NCBI GenBank assembly: GCA_029866125.1
Contig: JARWZZ010000007.1
Location: 495,055 to 559,054, forward strand
Direction: 5' to 3'
Source: Limnobacter sp.
Lineage (GTDB): Bacteria; Pseudomonadota; Gammaproteobacteria; Burkholderiales; Burkholderiaceae_B
DNA: 64,000 bases
Every line of letters starts with the position of its first letter. Position 1 is the first letter of the stretch. Under the pieces are notes generated by a model, which was given only the letters and a program-made list of their open reading frames with translations, made no database searches and was not told the origin of the DNA. A program made the position numbers and the translations under genes. This document shows, piece after piece, positions 7,924-16,334 of the stretch.

Positions 7924-9624
7924 GTGATCGAAAAGGCATGGATCCCAAGCTACCCGCCGGGTGTGACAGAAGACATTGAAATGTCCGAATACCCCTCAAT
8001 TCGGGAGATTTTTGAACGCAGCTGCGAGCGGTTCGCGGAAAATACAGCGTTCAGCAACTTGGGCACATCCCTCAGTTATGGCCGACTAAACGCGCTTACG
8101 CGTGATTTTGCGGCCTATCTCCAAAGCTTGCCCGGCATGAAAAAGGGCGACCGAGTTGCCCTGATGATGCCCAACACTTTGCAGTACCCCATTGCCATGT
8201 TGGGTGTGATTCGCGCCGGTTTTGTGGTGGTGAACGTCAACCCGATGTACACGCCCACCGAATTGGAGCATCAGCTTCGGGATTCAGGCGCGAAAGTGAT
8301 TGTTATCATCGAGAACTTCGCCCACACACTTGAAAAGGTGCTTCAAAACACGCCGGTTGAGCACATTGTTGTGAACTCCTTGGGCGAGATGCATGGCTTT
8401 TTCAAGCGTTTATTGCTTAATTTCGTGGTTCGCCATGTGAAAAAGCTGGTTCCAGCCTTCAACCTGCAGGGCACCTTAACCTTTCGAAATGCATTAAAGA
8501 TCGGGCAAAGGCATGAGCTCAAGTCCATCAATTTGTCTCATGACGATTTGGCATTCCTGCAGTACACCGGCGGCACCACCGGCGTGGCCAAAGGCGCCAT
8601 GCTGACTCACGGCAACATTGTTGCCAATTTGCAGCAAGCCTCTGCGTGGCTGAGTCAAGACATTGAAGAAGGCAAAGAAATTGCCATCACCGCTTTGCCG
8701 ATGTACCACATCTTCTGTTTGACGGCCAATATTCTGGTGTTTATCAAAGTGGGTGGGCATTGCCTTTTGATTACCGACCCTCGGGACATGAAAGGCTTCG
8801 TGCGTTTGTTGTCCAGCGTGCCTTTCACAGCCTTGACGGGTGTAAATACGCTGTTCAATGGTTTGTTGAATACACCCGGGTTCGACAAAGTTGACTTTTC
8901 TCACGTCAAGCTGTGCTTGGGCGGCGGGGCGGCCATTGAGCCTGCTGTAGCCGACCGTTGGAAGAAGGTCACTGGCACTCGTTTGTCCGAGGCGTATGGC
9001 CTCACCGAATGCTCCCCAGCTGTGTGTATCAACCCTTTGCATGAAGAGTACAACGGGTCCATCGGTTTACCAGTGCCTTCAACTTTGGTGTCCATTCGGG
9101 ATGACAATTTCAACGAATTGCCAGTCGGACAAGAAGGTGAGTTGTGCGTGAAAGGCCCGCAGGTTATGCGTGGTTACTGGAATAAGCCTCGAGAAACTGC
9201 TGAAATTCTGACCCAAGATGGCTGGCTGAAAACCGGTGATATCGCCTACATGAATGACGGCGGCTATTTTTACATCACAGACCGCAAGAAGGACATGATT
9301 CTGGTTTCCGGGTTCAACGTGTACCCCAAGGAAATTGAGGCAGTTGCCACTTTGCACCCCGGCGTATACGAGGCTGCAGCGGTTGGCGTGCCCGACTCCA
9401 AAACCGGAGAGGCGGTGAAGCTGTTTGTGGTCAAGAAAGACGAAACCTTGACCATTGAAGCCATTGTCGAGCATTGTCGCAAGCACATGACTGCTTACAA
9501 AATTCCGCGTCATGTGGAGTTTGTGTCTGACTTGCCTAAATCACCCGTTGGCAAAGTGTTGCGTCGTGAATTGCGCGACATGGAGCGTAAAAAGCTGGCG
9601 GATGCCAAAGCGGCTGCGCAATAG
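7924..9624 (+). CDS. fadD: Long-chain fatty acid-CoA ligase
   Basis: A 566-residue AMP-forming acyl-CoA synthetase, the usual length for FadD. The AMP-binding P-loop YTGGTTGVAKGAML starts near residue 213, followed by YGLTECSP and the FACS-type DGWLKTGDIA block. The C-terminal lid includes RKKDMILVSGFNVYPKEIE, and the catalytic lysine lies in SPVGKVLRREL. It activates free fatty acids to acyl-CoA at the inner membrane for beta-oxidation or, here, possibly for the acyl-CoA reductase. The GTG start at 7924 follows TAGGAGACC. A strong hairpin sits just upstream. Confidence 0.93.
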   Translation: MIEKAWIPSYPPGVTEDIEMSEYPSIREIFERSCERFAENTAFSNLGTSLSYGRLNALTRDFAAYLQSLPGMKKGDRVALMMPNTLQYPIAMLGVIRAGFVVVNVNPMYTPTELEHQLRDSGAKVIVIIENFAHTLEKVLQNTPVEHIVVNSLGEMHGFFKRLLLNFVVRHVKKLVPAFNLQGTLTFRNALKIGQRHELKSINLSHDDLAFLQYTGGTTGVAKGAMLTHGNIVANLQQASAWLSQDIEEGKEIAITALPMYHIFCLTANILVFIKVGGHCLLITDPRDMKGFVRLLSSVPFTALTGVNTLFNGLLNTPGFDKVDFSHVKLCLGGGAAIEPAVADRWKKVTGTRLSEAYGLTECSPAVCINPLHEEYNGSIGLPVPSTLVSIRDDNFNELPVGQEGELCVKGPQVMRGYWNKPRETAEILTQDGWLKTGDIAYMNDGGYFYITDRKKDMILVSGFNVYPKEIEAVATLHPGVYEAAAVGVPDSKTGEAVKLFVVKKDETLTIEAIVEHCRKHMTAYKIPRHVEFVSDLPKSPVGKVLRRELRDMERKKLADAKAAAQ

Positions 9625-9638
9625 CACGCTTTTCACTC

Positions 9639-9667
9639 TTGTTTTGAGTTGAAATAGCCGCTATAAT
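9639..9667 (+). promoter_or_regulatory. Sigma-70 promoter of the rpsF operon
   Basis: A perfect -10 box TATAAT (9662-9667) lies 17 bases after TTGTTT (9639-9644), which keeps the TTG of the -35 box. Transcription would begin near 9674 and give a leader of about 80 bases before rpsF. Confidence 0.65.
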
Positions 9668-9680
9668 CTTGGGTTACCTG

Positions 9681-9732
9681 CCGCAAAACCATGGGGGTTT
9701 AGCGGCTTTTCCTTCAAATTGTCGAAGGGAAA
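9681..9732 (+). promoter_or_regulatory. rpsF leader structure, candidate S6:S18 autoregulatory site
   Basis: Two hairpins follow each other in the leader. The first pairs CCGC (9681-9684) with GCGG (9702-9705) and, inside it, AAACC with GGTTT around an ATGGG loop. The second pairs CCTTC (9711-9715) with GAAGG and flanking bases up to about 9732. Many bacterial rpsF leaders carry a CCG-containing hairpin bound by the S6:S18 pair, which shuts down the operon. Position and the CCG element fit, but I could not check it against the published covariance model. Confidence 0.45.
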
Positions 9733-9752
9733 TCCACAGGAGCTTAAGTAAT

Positions 9753-10151
9753 ATGCGTCACTATGAAATCGTATTCATTGTGCATCCCGATCAAAGCGAG
9801 CAAGTGCCTGCAATGGTTGAGAGGTACCGTGGGATCATCGAAACAAACGGCGGTAAAGTACACCGTCACGAAGATTGGGGCCGTCGCCAATTGGCATACC
9901 CAATCGAAAAACTGGCCAAGGCCCATTATGTTCTGTTGAACATTGAGTGCGCCCAAACTGTGCTGGAAGAACTGGAACACGCGTTCAAGTTTAACGATGC
10001 AGTGCTTCGTCACCTGGTTGTAAAGATGAAGAAAGCTGAAACAGTTGCTTCACCGATGATGAAAGAAGTACAACGTGAGCAAGAGCGTAAAGCTGCTGCT
10101 TCTACTTCTTCAGCAATCGAAGAGCCGTCTGACGACGATTCTGACGAATAA
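9753..10151 (+). CDS. rpsF: Ribosomal protein bS6
   Basis: A 132-residue S6 protein of the 30S platform, beginning [17 protein letters not shown] with the family's first strand. The [16 protein letters not shown] segment is the conserved strand that faces S18. The acidic, low-complexity C-terminal tail ([13 protein letters not shown]) resembles the E. coli tail that receives added glutamates through RimK; whether this tail is modified is unknown. The ATG at 9753 has CAGGAG upstream; a longer frame from 9669 has no ribosome site and lies over the leader hairpins. It is the first gene of rpsF-priB-rpsR-rplI. Confidence 0.97.
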   Translation: MRHYEIVFIVHPDQSEQVPAMVERYRGIIETNGGKVHRHEDWGRRQLAYPIEKLAKAHYVLLNIECAQTVLEELEHAFKFNDAVLRHLVVKMKKAETVASPMMKEVQREQERKAAASTSSAIEEPSDDDSDE

Positions 10152-10187
10152 GTCGTTCTGAAGAACGGAACTGTAGAGTTAAATGTA

Positions 10188-10553
10188 TTGAATAGCGGAT
10201 TGAACAGCGAAGCCCCTAAACAGGATAGCCAGAACAACCAAAACAACAACGATGCTTTCGGTCAAAACCAGTTTGTTTGCTCTGCAGCACTGGTGGCCAA
10301 ATCGGTAGTCAGGTACAACCCTCGTGGTTTGCCTATTATTGAATTTGAGATCGAGCACAAAAGCGAACAACTCGAAGCCAATGCCACCCGTGTGGTGGTT
10401 TGCGCAATCAAAGCGATTGCGATGGGCGTAGTTTGTGAGCAAGTGCAACAGGTGGAGTTGGGTGAGTTTCGTGTCTGGTCAGGTTTTTTGGCTCAGCGTT
10501 CAGTGAAATCAAACAGTCTTCGTTTCCATGTCAGCTCATTGAGCAACATTTGA
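10188..10553 (+). CDS. priB: Primosomal replication protein N (PriB) with N-terminal extension
   Basis: A single-stranded-DNA-binding OB-fold protein that helps PriA restart replication forks. The core (NQFVCSAALVAK through FRVWSGFLAQRS and LRFHVSSLSNI) and the position between rpsF and rpsR identify it. PriB is usually about 100 residues and starts right before the first OB strand. Here the frame has no ATG before that strand. The best start is TTG at 10188, giving 121 residues with about 25 extra residues rich in Asn and Gln (SQNNQNNNDAFGQN). The TTG overlaps the stop of a two-codon ATG-TAT-TGA frame at 10183-10191. The ribosome site is weak, so coupling to rpsF translation is possible. Confidence 0.85.
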   Translation: MNSGLNSEAPKQDSQNNQNNNDAFGQNQFVCSAALVAKSVVRYNPRGLPIIEFEIEHKSEQLEANATRVVVCAIKAIAMGVVCEQVQQVELGEFRVWSGFLAQRSVKSNSLRFHVSSLSNI

Positions 10554-10580
10554 AGACTTACGAAATATTTGGAGAAATTT

Positions 10581-10850
10581 ATGGCTTTTGGTCGTAAAAA
10601 TGATCGCAAAGGACGTCGCCCACAGCAGAATCCTTTGTTCAAGCGCAAAAAGTTTTGCCGCTTCACAGTGGGTAAAGTTGAACAGATCGATTACAAAGAC
10701 ATCGATACACTGAAAGACTTCATCAGCGAAAACGGCAAGATTATGCCTGCTCGCATTACCGGTACTAAGGCCAACTACCAGCGTCAGCTGGACTCAGCGA
10801 TCAAGCGCGCGCGCTTCTTGGCTCTGTTGCCTTACACTGACAACCACTAA
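10581..10850 (+). CDS. rpsR: Ribosomal protein bS18
   Basis: An 89-residue S18, partner of S6 on the 30S platform. After a basic head ([18 protein letters not shown]) comes the family core [18 protein letters not shown], then [23 protein letters not shown] and [12 protein letters not shown]. The ATG at 10581 follows TTGGAGA; a TTG 12 bases earlier is in frame but overlaps that ribosome site. It is 27 bases after priB and 17 before rplI. Confidence 0.97.
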   Translation: MAFGRKNDRKGRRPQQNPLFKRKKFCRFTVGKVEQIDYKDIDTLKDFISENGKIMPARITGTKANYQRQLDSAIKRARFLALLPYTDNH

Positions 10851-10867
10851 TCGGACAGGAGAGTACC

Positions 10868-11320
10868 ATGCAAGTTATTCTGTTGGATAAGATGCCCAAT
10901 CTGGGTCAACTGGGCGATGTGGTTCGTGTAAAAGACGGCTACGCTCGTAACTTTTTGATTCCTTATGGCAAAGCCAAGCGCGCCACAGAGTCAGCAATTG
11001 CTGATTTCGCTGCACGCCGCGCTGAACTGGAGAAAGCCGCTGCCGAGAAGTTGGCCGCTGCACAAACTCTGGGTGCCAAGTTGGCTGAAGTCACTGTTCA
11101 GTTGAGCGAAAAAGCTGCTGTTGACGGTCGTTTGTTTGGTTCAGTAACCACAAGCACCATCGCTGAAGCTTTGACAGCAAAAGGTTTTGCTGTTCACAAG
11201 TCGCAAGTGCGTATGCCCAACGGCGCGATCAAAATCGCTGGTGAGCACGGCATTTCCATCGGTCTGCATGCAGACGTGGTGGTTGATGTGAAAGTGATTG
11301 TTGCTGGCGAAGCTGCTTAA
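10868..11320 (+). CDS. rplI: Ribosomal protein bL9
   Basis: A 150-residue L9, full length for the family. The N-terminal domain has [19 protein letters not shown] and [16 protein letters not shown], followed by the long connecting helix (about residues 41-75) and the C-terminal domain with [17 protein letters not shown]9 binds 23S rRNA near the L1 stalk. AGGAGAG precedes the ATG. It is the last gene of the operon, with an intrinsic terminator 50 bases on. Confidence 0.97.
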   Translation: MQVILLDKMPNLGQLGDVVRVKDGYARNFLIPYGKAKRATESAIADFAARRAELEKAAAEKLAAAQTLGAKLAEVTVQLSEKAAVDGRLFGSVTTSTIAEALTAKGFAVHKSQVRMPNGAIKIAGEHGISIGLHADVVVDVKVIVAGEAA

Positions 11321-11370
11321 TTTAGTTGATTGACCTCGCTTTTTAGCTGGGCAATAACTTAAGCACATGG

Positions 11371-11404
11371 AAAAGGCTGCCTTCATCGGTGGCCTTTTTC
11401 TATT
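11371..11404 (+). terminator. Intrinsic terminator after rplI
   Basis: AAAAGGCTGCC pairs with GGTGGCCTTTT (two wobble pairs) around a TTCATC loop, followed by a T-run. It closes the rpsF operon before dnaB. Confidence 0.8.
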
Positions 11405-11469
11405 GGCGAGCCCCATTTTAATGGCATCATTTGCCACGCCCACTGTTTTTTGAGTTGAATTCAGAACCT

Positions 11470-12855
11470 ATGTCCGACTTTCCCGCCCCTGAATATGATT
11501 TGGCCTCTTTGCGCACCCCTCCCAACTCCTTGGAGGCAGAGCAATCTGTGGTGGGGGGCTTGTTGTTGGACAATCAGGCTTGGGACAGAATTGGCGATGT
11601 AATCCGCGCCGACGATTTTTATCGCTACGACCATCGCGTTATTTTTGAGCACATCGCCAAGTTAATTGACGGCAGCAAACCGGCCGACGTGATTACGGTG
11701 TATGAGTCTTTGCAGTCATCTGGCAAAGCGGAAGATGTTGGCGGCTTGTCCTACCTCAACACCTTGGCTGTGAATACCCCCTCAGCAGCGAATATTCGTC
11801 GATATGCCGAGATTGTGCGCGACCGCGCCATTTTGCGCCGATTGATCACCGTCAGTGATGAAATCACAGGCACTGCACTGAACCCGCAGGGGAAAGACAC
11901 CAAGTCCATTCTGGACGAGGCAGAAAGCAAAATTTTCAAAATTGCTGAAGACGGGGCCCGTGGCGCAGGCGGCTTTCAAAGCCTACAGCCCGTCTTGGGC
12001 AAAGTGGTGGAGCGTATTGACGAGTTGTACCACCGCGACCAAAGCAGCGACATCACAGGGATTGCAACAGGTTTTATTGACTTGGATGGCAAAACATCTG
12101 GTTTGCAACCTGGTGACTTGATTATTGTTGCTGGGCGGCCTTCGATGGGTAAAACGGCCTTCAGCCTGAACATCGGCGAGCATGTGGCGGTCGAAGAAGG
12201 GCATGCGGTTGCGGTGTTCTCTATGGAGATGGGCGCATCTCAGTTGGCCATGCGTTTGTTGGGTTCGGTAGGGCGCTTGGACCAGCACCGTTTGCGTACC
12301 GGGCGCTTGAATGATGAGGATTGGCCGCGTTTGACCTATGCGGTTGAGAAAATGCAAAACGCGCAGATGTTCATTGACGAAACTCCGGCTTTGTCATCCA
12401 TGGAGGTGCGCGCCCGCTGCCGCCGATTGGCCCGCCAATGCGGCAAATTGGGCTTGGTGATTATCGACTATTTGCAGTTGATGGGCTCGGGTTCGGCCGG
12501 TGAAAACCGTGCCACTGAAATTTCGGAAATTTCCCGTTCACTCAAAGGCTTGGCCAAAGAGCTTCAATGCCCAGTGATTGCTCTGTCACAGCTGAATCGC
12601 TCGCTGGAGCAACGTCCGAATAAGCGCCCTGTGATGTCTGATTTGCGTGAATCTGGCGCGATTGAACAAGATGCCGACGTGATTTTGTTTATCTACCGTG
12701 ATGAGGTTTACAACCCTGATTCGCCTGACAAGGGCACGGCAGAAATTATTATCGGCAAGCAGCGTAATGGCCCCATTGGTACGGTGCGAGTGACATTCTT
12801 GGGCCAATACACCAAGTTTGACAACTACGCCGGGCCACAGCCTGAGGGGGAGTAA
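11470..12855 (+). CDS. dnaB: Replicative DNA helicase DnaB
   Basis: A 461-residue hexameric fork helicase. The N-terminal collar domain (about residues 1-130) includes the PPNSLEAEQSVVGGLLLDN motif. The RecA-like domain has Walker A GRPSMGKTAFSL near residue 220, Walker B VIIDYLQLM, and the conserved LSQLNRSLEQRPNKRP and DLRESGAIEQDAD motifs. No intein interrupts it. The ATG at 11470 starts the conserved N-terminus; an upstream in-frame ATG at 11431 falls in the intergenic tail and was not used. The ribosome site is weak. It follows the rpsF operon, as is common in proteobacteria, and ends in its own terminator. Confidence 0.97.
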   Translation: MSDFPAPEYDLASLRTPPNSLEAEQSVVGGLLLDNQAWDRIGDVIRADDFYRYDHRVIFEHIAKLIDGSKPADVITVYESLQSSGKAEDVGGLSYLNTLAVNTPSAANIRRYAEIVRDRAILRRLITVSDEITGTALNPQGKDTKSILDEAESKIFKIAEDGARGAGGFQSLQPVLGKVVERIDELYHRDQSSDITGIATGFIDLDGKTSGLQPGDLIIVAGRPSMGKTAFSLNIGEHVAVEEGHAVAVFSMEMGASQLAMRLLGSVGRLDQHRLRTGRLNDEDWPRLTYAVEKMQNAQMFIDETPALSSMEVRARCRRLARQCGKLGLVIIDYLQLMGSGSAGENRATEISEISRSLKGLAKELQCPVIALSQLNRSLEQRPNKRPVMSDLRESGAIEQDADVILFIYRDEVYNPDSPDKGTAEIIIGKQRNGPIGTVRVTFLGQYTKFDNYAGPQPEGE

Positions 12856-12903
12856 GCTAAACCGATGGGTTCAAACCAATGAGCCCTCACCTTGAAGGTG
12901 AAA

Positions 12904-12932
12904 AAAAGCCCTCAATAAAGAGGGCTTTTCTT
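12904..12932 (+). terminator. Intrinsic terminator between dnaB and the convergent phoH-like gene
   Basis: AAAAGCCCTC and GAGGGCTTTT pair perfectly around AATAAA. The stem has an A-run on one side and a T-run on the other, so it can work in both directions for the two convergent genes. Confidence 0.85.
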
Positions 12933-13003
12933 AATGTACGAATTGAATCCATGTTTTGAATGAATAACTTAACTCATCAAATTAAGTTGCTCTCACTGGT
13001 CAA

Positions 13004-14701
13004 TTACAAGGCTTCCGACGCATAATCCGCCAACCGTGAACGCTCTCCGCGTTGCAGGGTAACGTGCCCAGAATGCGGCCAACCTTTGAAGCGATCCACC
13101 ACATAGGTCAAACCGGACGAACCTTCTGTCAGGTAGGGCGTGTCAATCTGAGCCAAGTTACCCAAACAGACGATCTTGGTACCCGGGCCTGCCCGTGTAA
13201 TCAAGGTTTTCATTTGTTTGGGCGACAAGTTTTGTGCTTCGTCAATAATCAAGAACTTATTTAAAAATGTTCGACCACGCATGAAGTTCATGGACTTGAT
13301 CTTGATTTTTGTCTTGATCAGTTCATTGGTGGCAGAACGACCCCATTCGCCACCAGCGGGGTCAGGTTTGTTGAGTACTTCCAAGTTGTCCTCGAAAGCA
13401 CCCATCCAAGGGGCCATTTTTTCTTCCTCGGTACCTGGCAGAAAACCGATGTCCTCGCCCACAGGCACAGTGGCTCGGGTGACGATGATTTCGGAGTACT
13501 GCTTGGTTTCCAAGACCTGTGAAAGCCCCGCAGCCAAGGCCAACAAGGTTTTACCTGTGCCGGCTTGGCCCAGTAACGATACAAAATCGCAGTCTGGGTT
13601 CATCAACAGGTTCAGGGCTAAGTTTTGTTCACGGTTGCGTGCAGTGACACCCCAAACTGCATTTTTGTTGTGGGTGTAGTCACGTAGGGTTTGCAGCACC
13701 GCTGTGCGGCCGCTGATCTCTTTAACCTGAGCGGTCAGCGGCATGCCTGAATTGCAAAACACAAACTGGTTGACCAGCATGTCTTTGACGGCAGGCCCAC
13801 TGATTTTGTAGAAGGTTACGCCCGCATGCTGCCAGCTTTCCATGCCTTTGCTGTTTTTTTCCCAGAAGTCATCTGCCAGCTCAAGGAAGCCTGAATACAG
13901 CAGATCGCGGTCTTCAAGCACCTGGTCATTGAAGTAATCTTCGGCCAGCAATCCCAAGGCACGGGCCTTGATGCGCATGTTGATGTCTTTGGACACCAAC
14001 ACAACTTGCTTGTCCTGGTATTGCTTGGAAAGAGCAAACACCACCCCCAAAATCTGGTTGTCGGCTTTGCCAACAGGCAGGGTTTTGGGTAGCTCAGCAG
14101 CAAGCTCTTTGGTTTGCACCAGCAGCTTACCCATGGCGTCCACATTGCCCAAGCGGTTCAAAGCCACGCCTGATTCAATGTCATCCATGTCTTCCATCAA
14201 GGAGTCCAGCGCACGGCTGACTTGACGGGCGTGGCGAGCCACTTCGGACATGCCTTTTTTGTGGTCGTCCAATTCCTCCAGCGTAATCAGGGGTAGGAAT
14301 ACATCGTGCTCTTCAAAGCGGAACAGGGCAGAGGGGTCGTGCATCAACACATTGGTGTCAAGCACAAACACTTTTGCGCCTTCCACTTTGGATTGGCGTC
14401 TTGCGGACTTGGCTGATCGGTTGGTTTGAACTTTACCTGTGATCACCGCTCCAGTTTTGCCCAAATTGGGTACGTAGCCGGTGCTTGGCGACTTCAACAG
14501 TGAAGGTGTAGGTGCACTGCTTGCACTGCCCATGCGCAAAACTTCAGCTGATTTGCGGGTGTTTGACTCTGGCTCAACTGTGGAAGCTGAAGCGGAAACT
14601 TTGCTTTTTGCAGCAGTTTTTCTTTGGGGTTTACTGGCTGCGATGGGTGGAATTTCTGTCAGTATCGAGGCGCGTTTCGTGGGCTCTTTGGGAAGGGGCA
14701 T
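13004..14701 (-). CDS. PhoH-family ATPase with N-terminal PIN domain
   Basis: A 565-residue protein of the PIN-PhoH (PhoH2-like) type. The first 110 residues are basic and low in complexity. The PIN domain opens at VFVLDTNVLMHD and has the acidic metal-site pattern LITLEELDDHKKG. The PhoH ATPase half has Walker A GQAGTGKTLLAL, Walker B FLIIDEAQNLSP, and GRTFLNKF. Family members are RNA helicase/ribonucleases; in mycobacteria a PhoH2 works with a small antitoxin gene. No antitoxin-sized gene precedes this one. The ATG at 14701 has no clear ribosome site, so the exact start is unsure. Confidence 0.9.
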   Translation of the reverse strand: MPLPKEPTKRASILTEIPPIAASKPQRKTAAKSKVSASASTVEPESNTRKSAEVLRMGSASSAPTPSLLKSPSTGYVPNLGKTGAVITGKVQTNRSAKSARRQSKVEGAKVFVLDTNVLMHDPSALFRFEEHDVFLPLITLEELDDHKKGMSEVARHARQVSRALDSLMEDMDDIESGVALNRLGNVDAMGKLLVQTKELAAELPKTLPVGKADNQILGVVFALSKQYQDKQVVLVSKDINMRIKARALGLLAEDYFNDQVLEDRDLLYSGFLELADDFWEKNSKGMESWQHAGVTFYKISGPAVKDMLVNQFVFCNSGMPLTAQVKEISGRTAVLQTLRDYTHNKNAVWGVTARNREQNLALNLLMNPDCDFVSLLGQAGTGKTLLALAAGLSQVLETKQYSEIIVTRATVPVGEDIGFLPGTEEEKMAPWMGAFEDNLEVLNKPDPAGGEWGRSATNELIKTKIKIKSMNFMRGRTFLNKFLIIDEAQNLSPKQMKTLITRAGPGTKIVCLGNLAQIDTPYLTEGSSGLTYVVDRFKGWPHSGHVTLQRGERSRLADYASEAL

Positions 14702-14800
14702 GTCAACGAATATGAATAAGGGGTTAATTCAAGAATGCAGGGTCGTCACGCCCACATCCGCTACTTATTAATTTGAAAACAATTTCAAAAATTCCGATGT

Positions 14801-14842
14801 CGAACTTGCAATACCGAACTTGCAATACCGAACTTGCAATAC
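14801..14842. repeat. Three exact tandem copies of a 14-bp unit
   Basis: CGAACTTGCAATAC occurs three times without a mismatch at 14801-14814, 14815-14828 and 14829-14842. The array ends one base before the stop codon of the peroxiredoxin gene (14844-14846) and lies in the leader side of the phoH-like gene, both on the minus strand. Confidence 0.97.
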
Positions 14843-14843
14843 A

Positions 14844-15311
14844 TTAATCCTTCAAGGTTTGCACAAAGTCAAGTACCGCCTGTGCGTGACCCGGCACCTT
14901 TACACCTCGCCATTCTTTGATCAATACGCCTTTCTTGTTGATTACAAACGTACTTCTTTCAATGCCCTGAACCTGTTTGCCATACATGTTTTTTGTTTTG
15001 ATGACGTCAAAAATTTTGCACAGGGTTTCGTCGGAATCGGAAATCAAGTCGAACGTGAATTCTTTTTTCTCAATGAAATTGAGGTGAGATTTAATCGAGT
15101 CTCGGGACACGCCAAACACTTCGCAGTTGGCAGACTGAAATTGCGGATGTAAATCCCGGAAGTTTTCGCCTTGCGTGGTACAACCGGGCGTGCTGTCCTT
15201 GGGGTAAAAATAGATCACCAGGTTTTTCCCAGCTTGGGCTTTGAGGTTGAACTCGCCTCGGGTGGCTGGTGCTGTAAAGTCTGGAACTGGGCTGTTTACT
15301 TCGACAGTCAC
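14844..15311 (-). CDS. bcp: Thiol peroxidase of the Bcp/PrxQ family
   Basis: A 155-residue peroxiredoxin. The peroxidatic motif YFYPKDSTPGCTTQ places the active cysteine at Cys44. The usual PrxQ resolving cysteine five residues later is absent (Asn instead), so this may be a one-cysteine type or use Cys63. It reduces peroxides with thioredoxin-like donors in the cytoplasm. The start is GTG at 15311 with CGAGGAG at good spacing. A three-copy 14-bp repeat begins right after the stop codon. Confidence 0.9.
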   Translation of the reverse strand: MTVEVNSPVPDFTAPATRGEFNLKAQAGKNLVIYFYPKDSTPGCTTQGENFRDLHPQFQSANCEVFGVSRDSIKSHLNFIEKKEFTFDLISDSDETLCKIFDVIKTKNMYGKQVQGIERSTFVINKKGVLIKEWRGVKVPGHAQAVLDFVQTLKD

Positions 15312-15380
15312 TTGAAACTCCTCGTGTTAAAACTCTCGTCAAGTATAAACACAGGAGTTCCGGATGTTGTGGGGGCAGAT

Positions 15381-15752
15381 TCAGGAACGCGCCAAAAGAA
15401 TCACGCCTACTAGGATCACGCCGATGGCAACCCATCGTTGGGCGGACACCATTTCGCCCAAGTAATAATGAGCTGCCACCGCATTCATGACGTAACCCAA
15501 TGACAACATGGGGTAGGCCAGCGAAACATCAGTCCGAGAAAGTGCCATCAACCACACCAACAGCGACACCCCGTAGCAAATGAGCCCCAGAATCATTGGC
15601 CATTGTAGGAAGATGGCGGTCATTGCTGACATACTTAAGGCACTAGAGGCCTCAATCACACCCACTTTGTTGGTGGCCATTTTGAGGAAGAATTGCGCTG
15701 CGGCGTTCAGAATTACGCCGGTCAGAATGAGTAGAAACGCGTTCAGTGTCAT
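15381..15752 (-). CDS. Four-helix small transporter (EamA/SMR-like)
   Basis: A 123-residue membrane protein with four hydrophobic helices at about residues 3-21, 45-68, 75-93 and 104-121. The wording LTGVILNAAAQFFLKMA and SLAYPMLSLGYVMNA is like the half-size EamA/DMT proteins related to ArnE/ArnF and the small multidrug resistance family, which act as dimers. The catalytic glutamate of true SMR drug pumps (in the first helix) is not obvious, so lipid-carrier or metabolite flipping fits better than drug export. Substrate unknown. The gene stands alone upstream of bcp. Confidence 0.7.
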   Translation of the reverse strand: MTLNAFLLILTGVILNAAAQFFLKMATNKVGVIEASSALSMSAMTAIFLQWPMILGLICYGVSLLVWLMALSRTDVSLAYPMLSLGYVMNAVAAHYYLGEMVSAQRWVAIGVILVGVILLARS

Positions 15753-15849
15753 GGCTTAGGGGTCAACTTAGTGGTCAAAAAGTGGGTCTAAAAGCAAATA
15801 AATAATATCGAAATGACATCAATATTGTTTGTTAATCGCCCGTAAACAT

Positions 15850-16227
15850 TCAAATAATGATTGCAGCCACTACCTGCCTGCCTTCACCCACCAAGATGTT
15901 GTAGGTGCGGCAAGCGGCTTGGGTGTCCATGTATTCCACCGGGCAGTTTTTTTGTGCAAAAAAGCGGCGAATCTCAATGGGTGGGAAAACTTGTTTGTCG
16001 CCCGTGCCCACCAACAACACTTCAGTGCCTTTGGGGCATTGCTTGTACAGCCATTCGAACGGTGTCAAAACCATTTCGTCACTGGATGCATGTTCCCAAG
16101 CCTGTGGGGCCAATTGGCTACCAAAAATCAGGCTGCTTTGATGCCGAATCCCGTTGATTAAAACCCCGTTTTCGTCGTAACCGTGTACTACCCAGTCACT
16201 GCTGAGCTTTTCTGGTTGAAATTTCAT
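15850..16227 (-). CDS. Mth938-like domain protein (DUF498)
   Basis: A 125-residue small cytoplasmic protein. The core with PFEWLYKQCPKGTEVLLVGTGDKQVFPP and the end EYMDTQAACRTYNILVGEGRQVVAAII is typical of the Mth938/NDUFAF3-like family, whose bacterial members have no settled role. The start at 16227 (MKFQPEKL) follows GGAG; a longer frame from 16254 has no such site. It is divergent from alaA with 107 bases between them. Confidence 0.85.
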   Translation of the reverse strand: MKFQPEKLSSDWVVHGYDENGVLINGIRHQSSLIFGSQLAPQAWEHASSDEMVLTPFEWLYKQCPKGTEVLLVGTGDKQVFPPIEIRRFFAQKNCPVEYMDTQAACRTYNILVGEGRQVVAAIII

Positions 16228-16334
16228 CGAAAAACATCTCCAAGTGAACCCCAAGGCTTGGCAGACTGGGGGCTAAAGAGGTAAATTATAAGGCTTTGCT
16301 CGAGTTCGGGCACAACCCTTTTGTTCAGGTCGAT

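Noticed and set aside
13004..14760. PhoH2-type toxin-antitoxin pair
   Set aside because: No small antitoxin frame precedes or overlaps the PIN-PhoH gene; upstream is only the 14-bp repeat and bcp.
14801..14842. Possible CRISPR fragment
   Set aside because: The 14-bp units are directly joined with no spacers and no cas gene is near; this is a simple tandem repeat.
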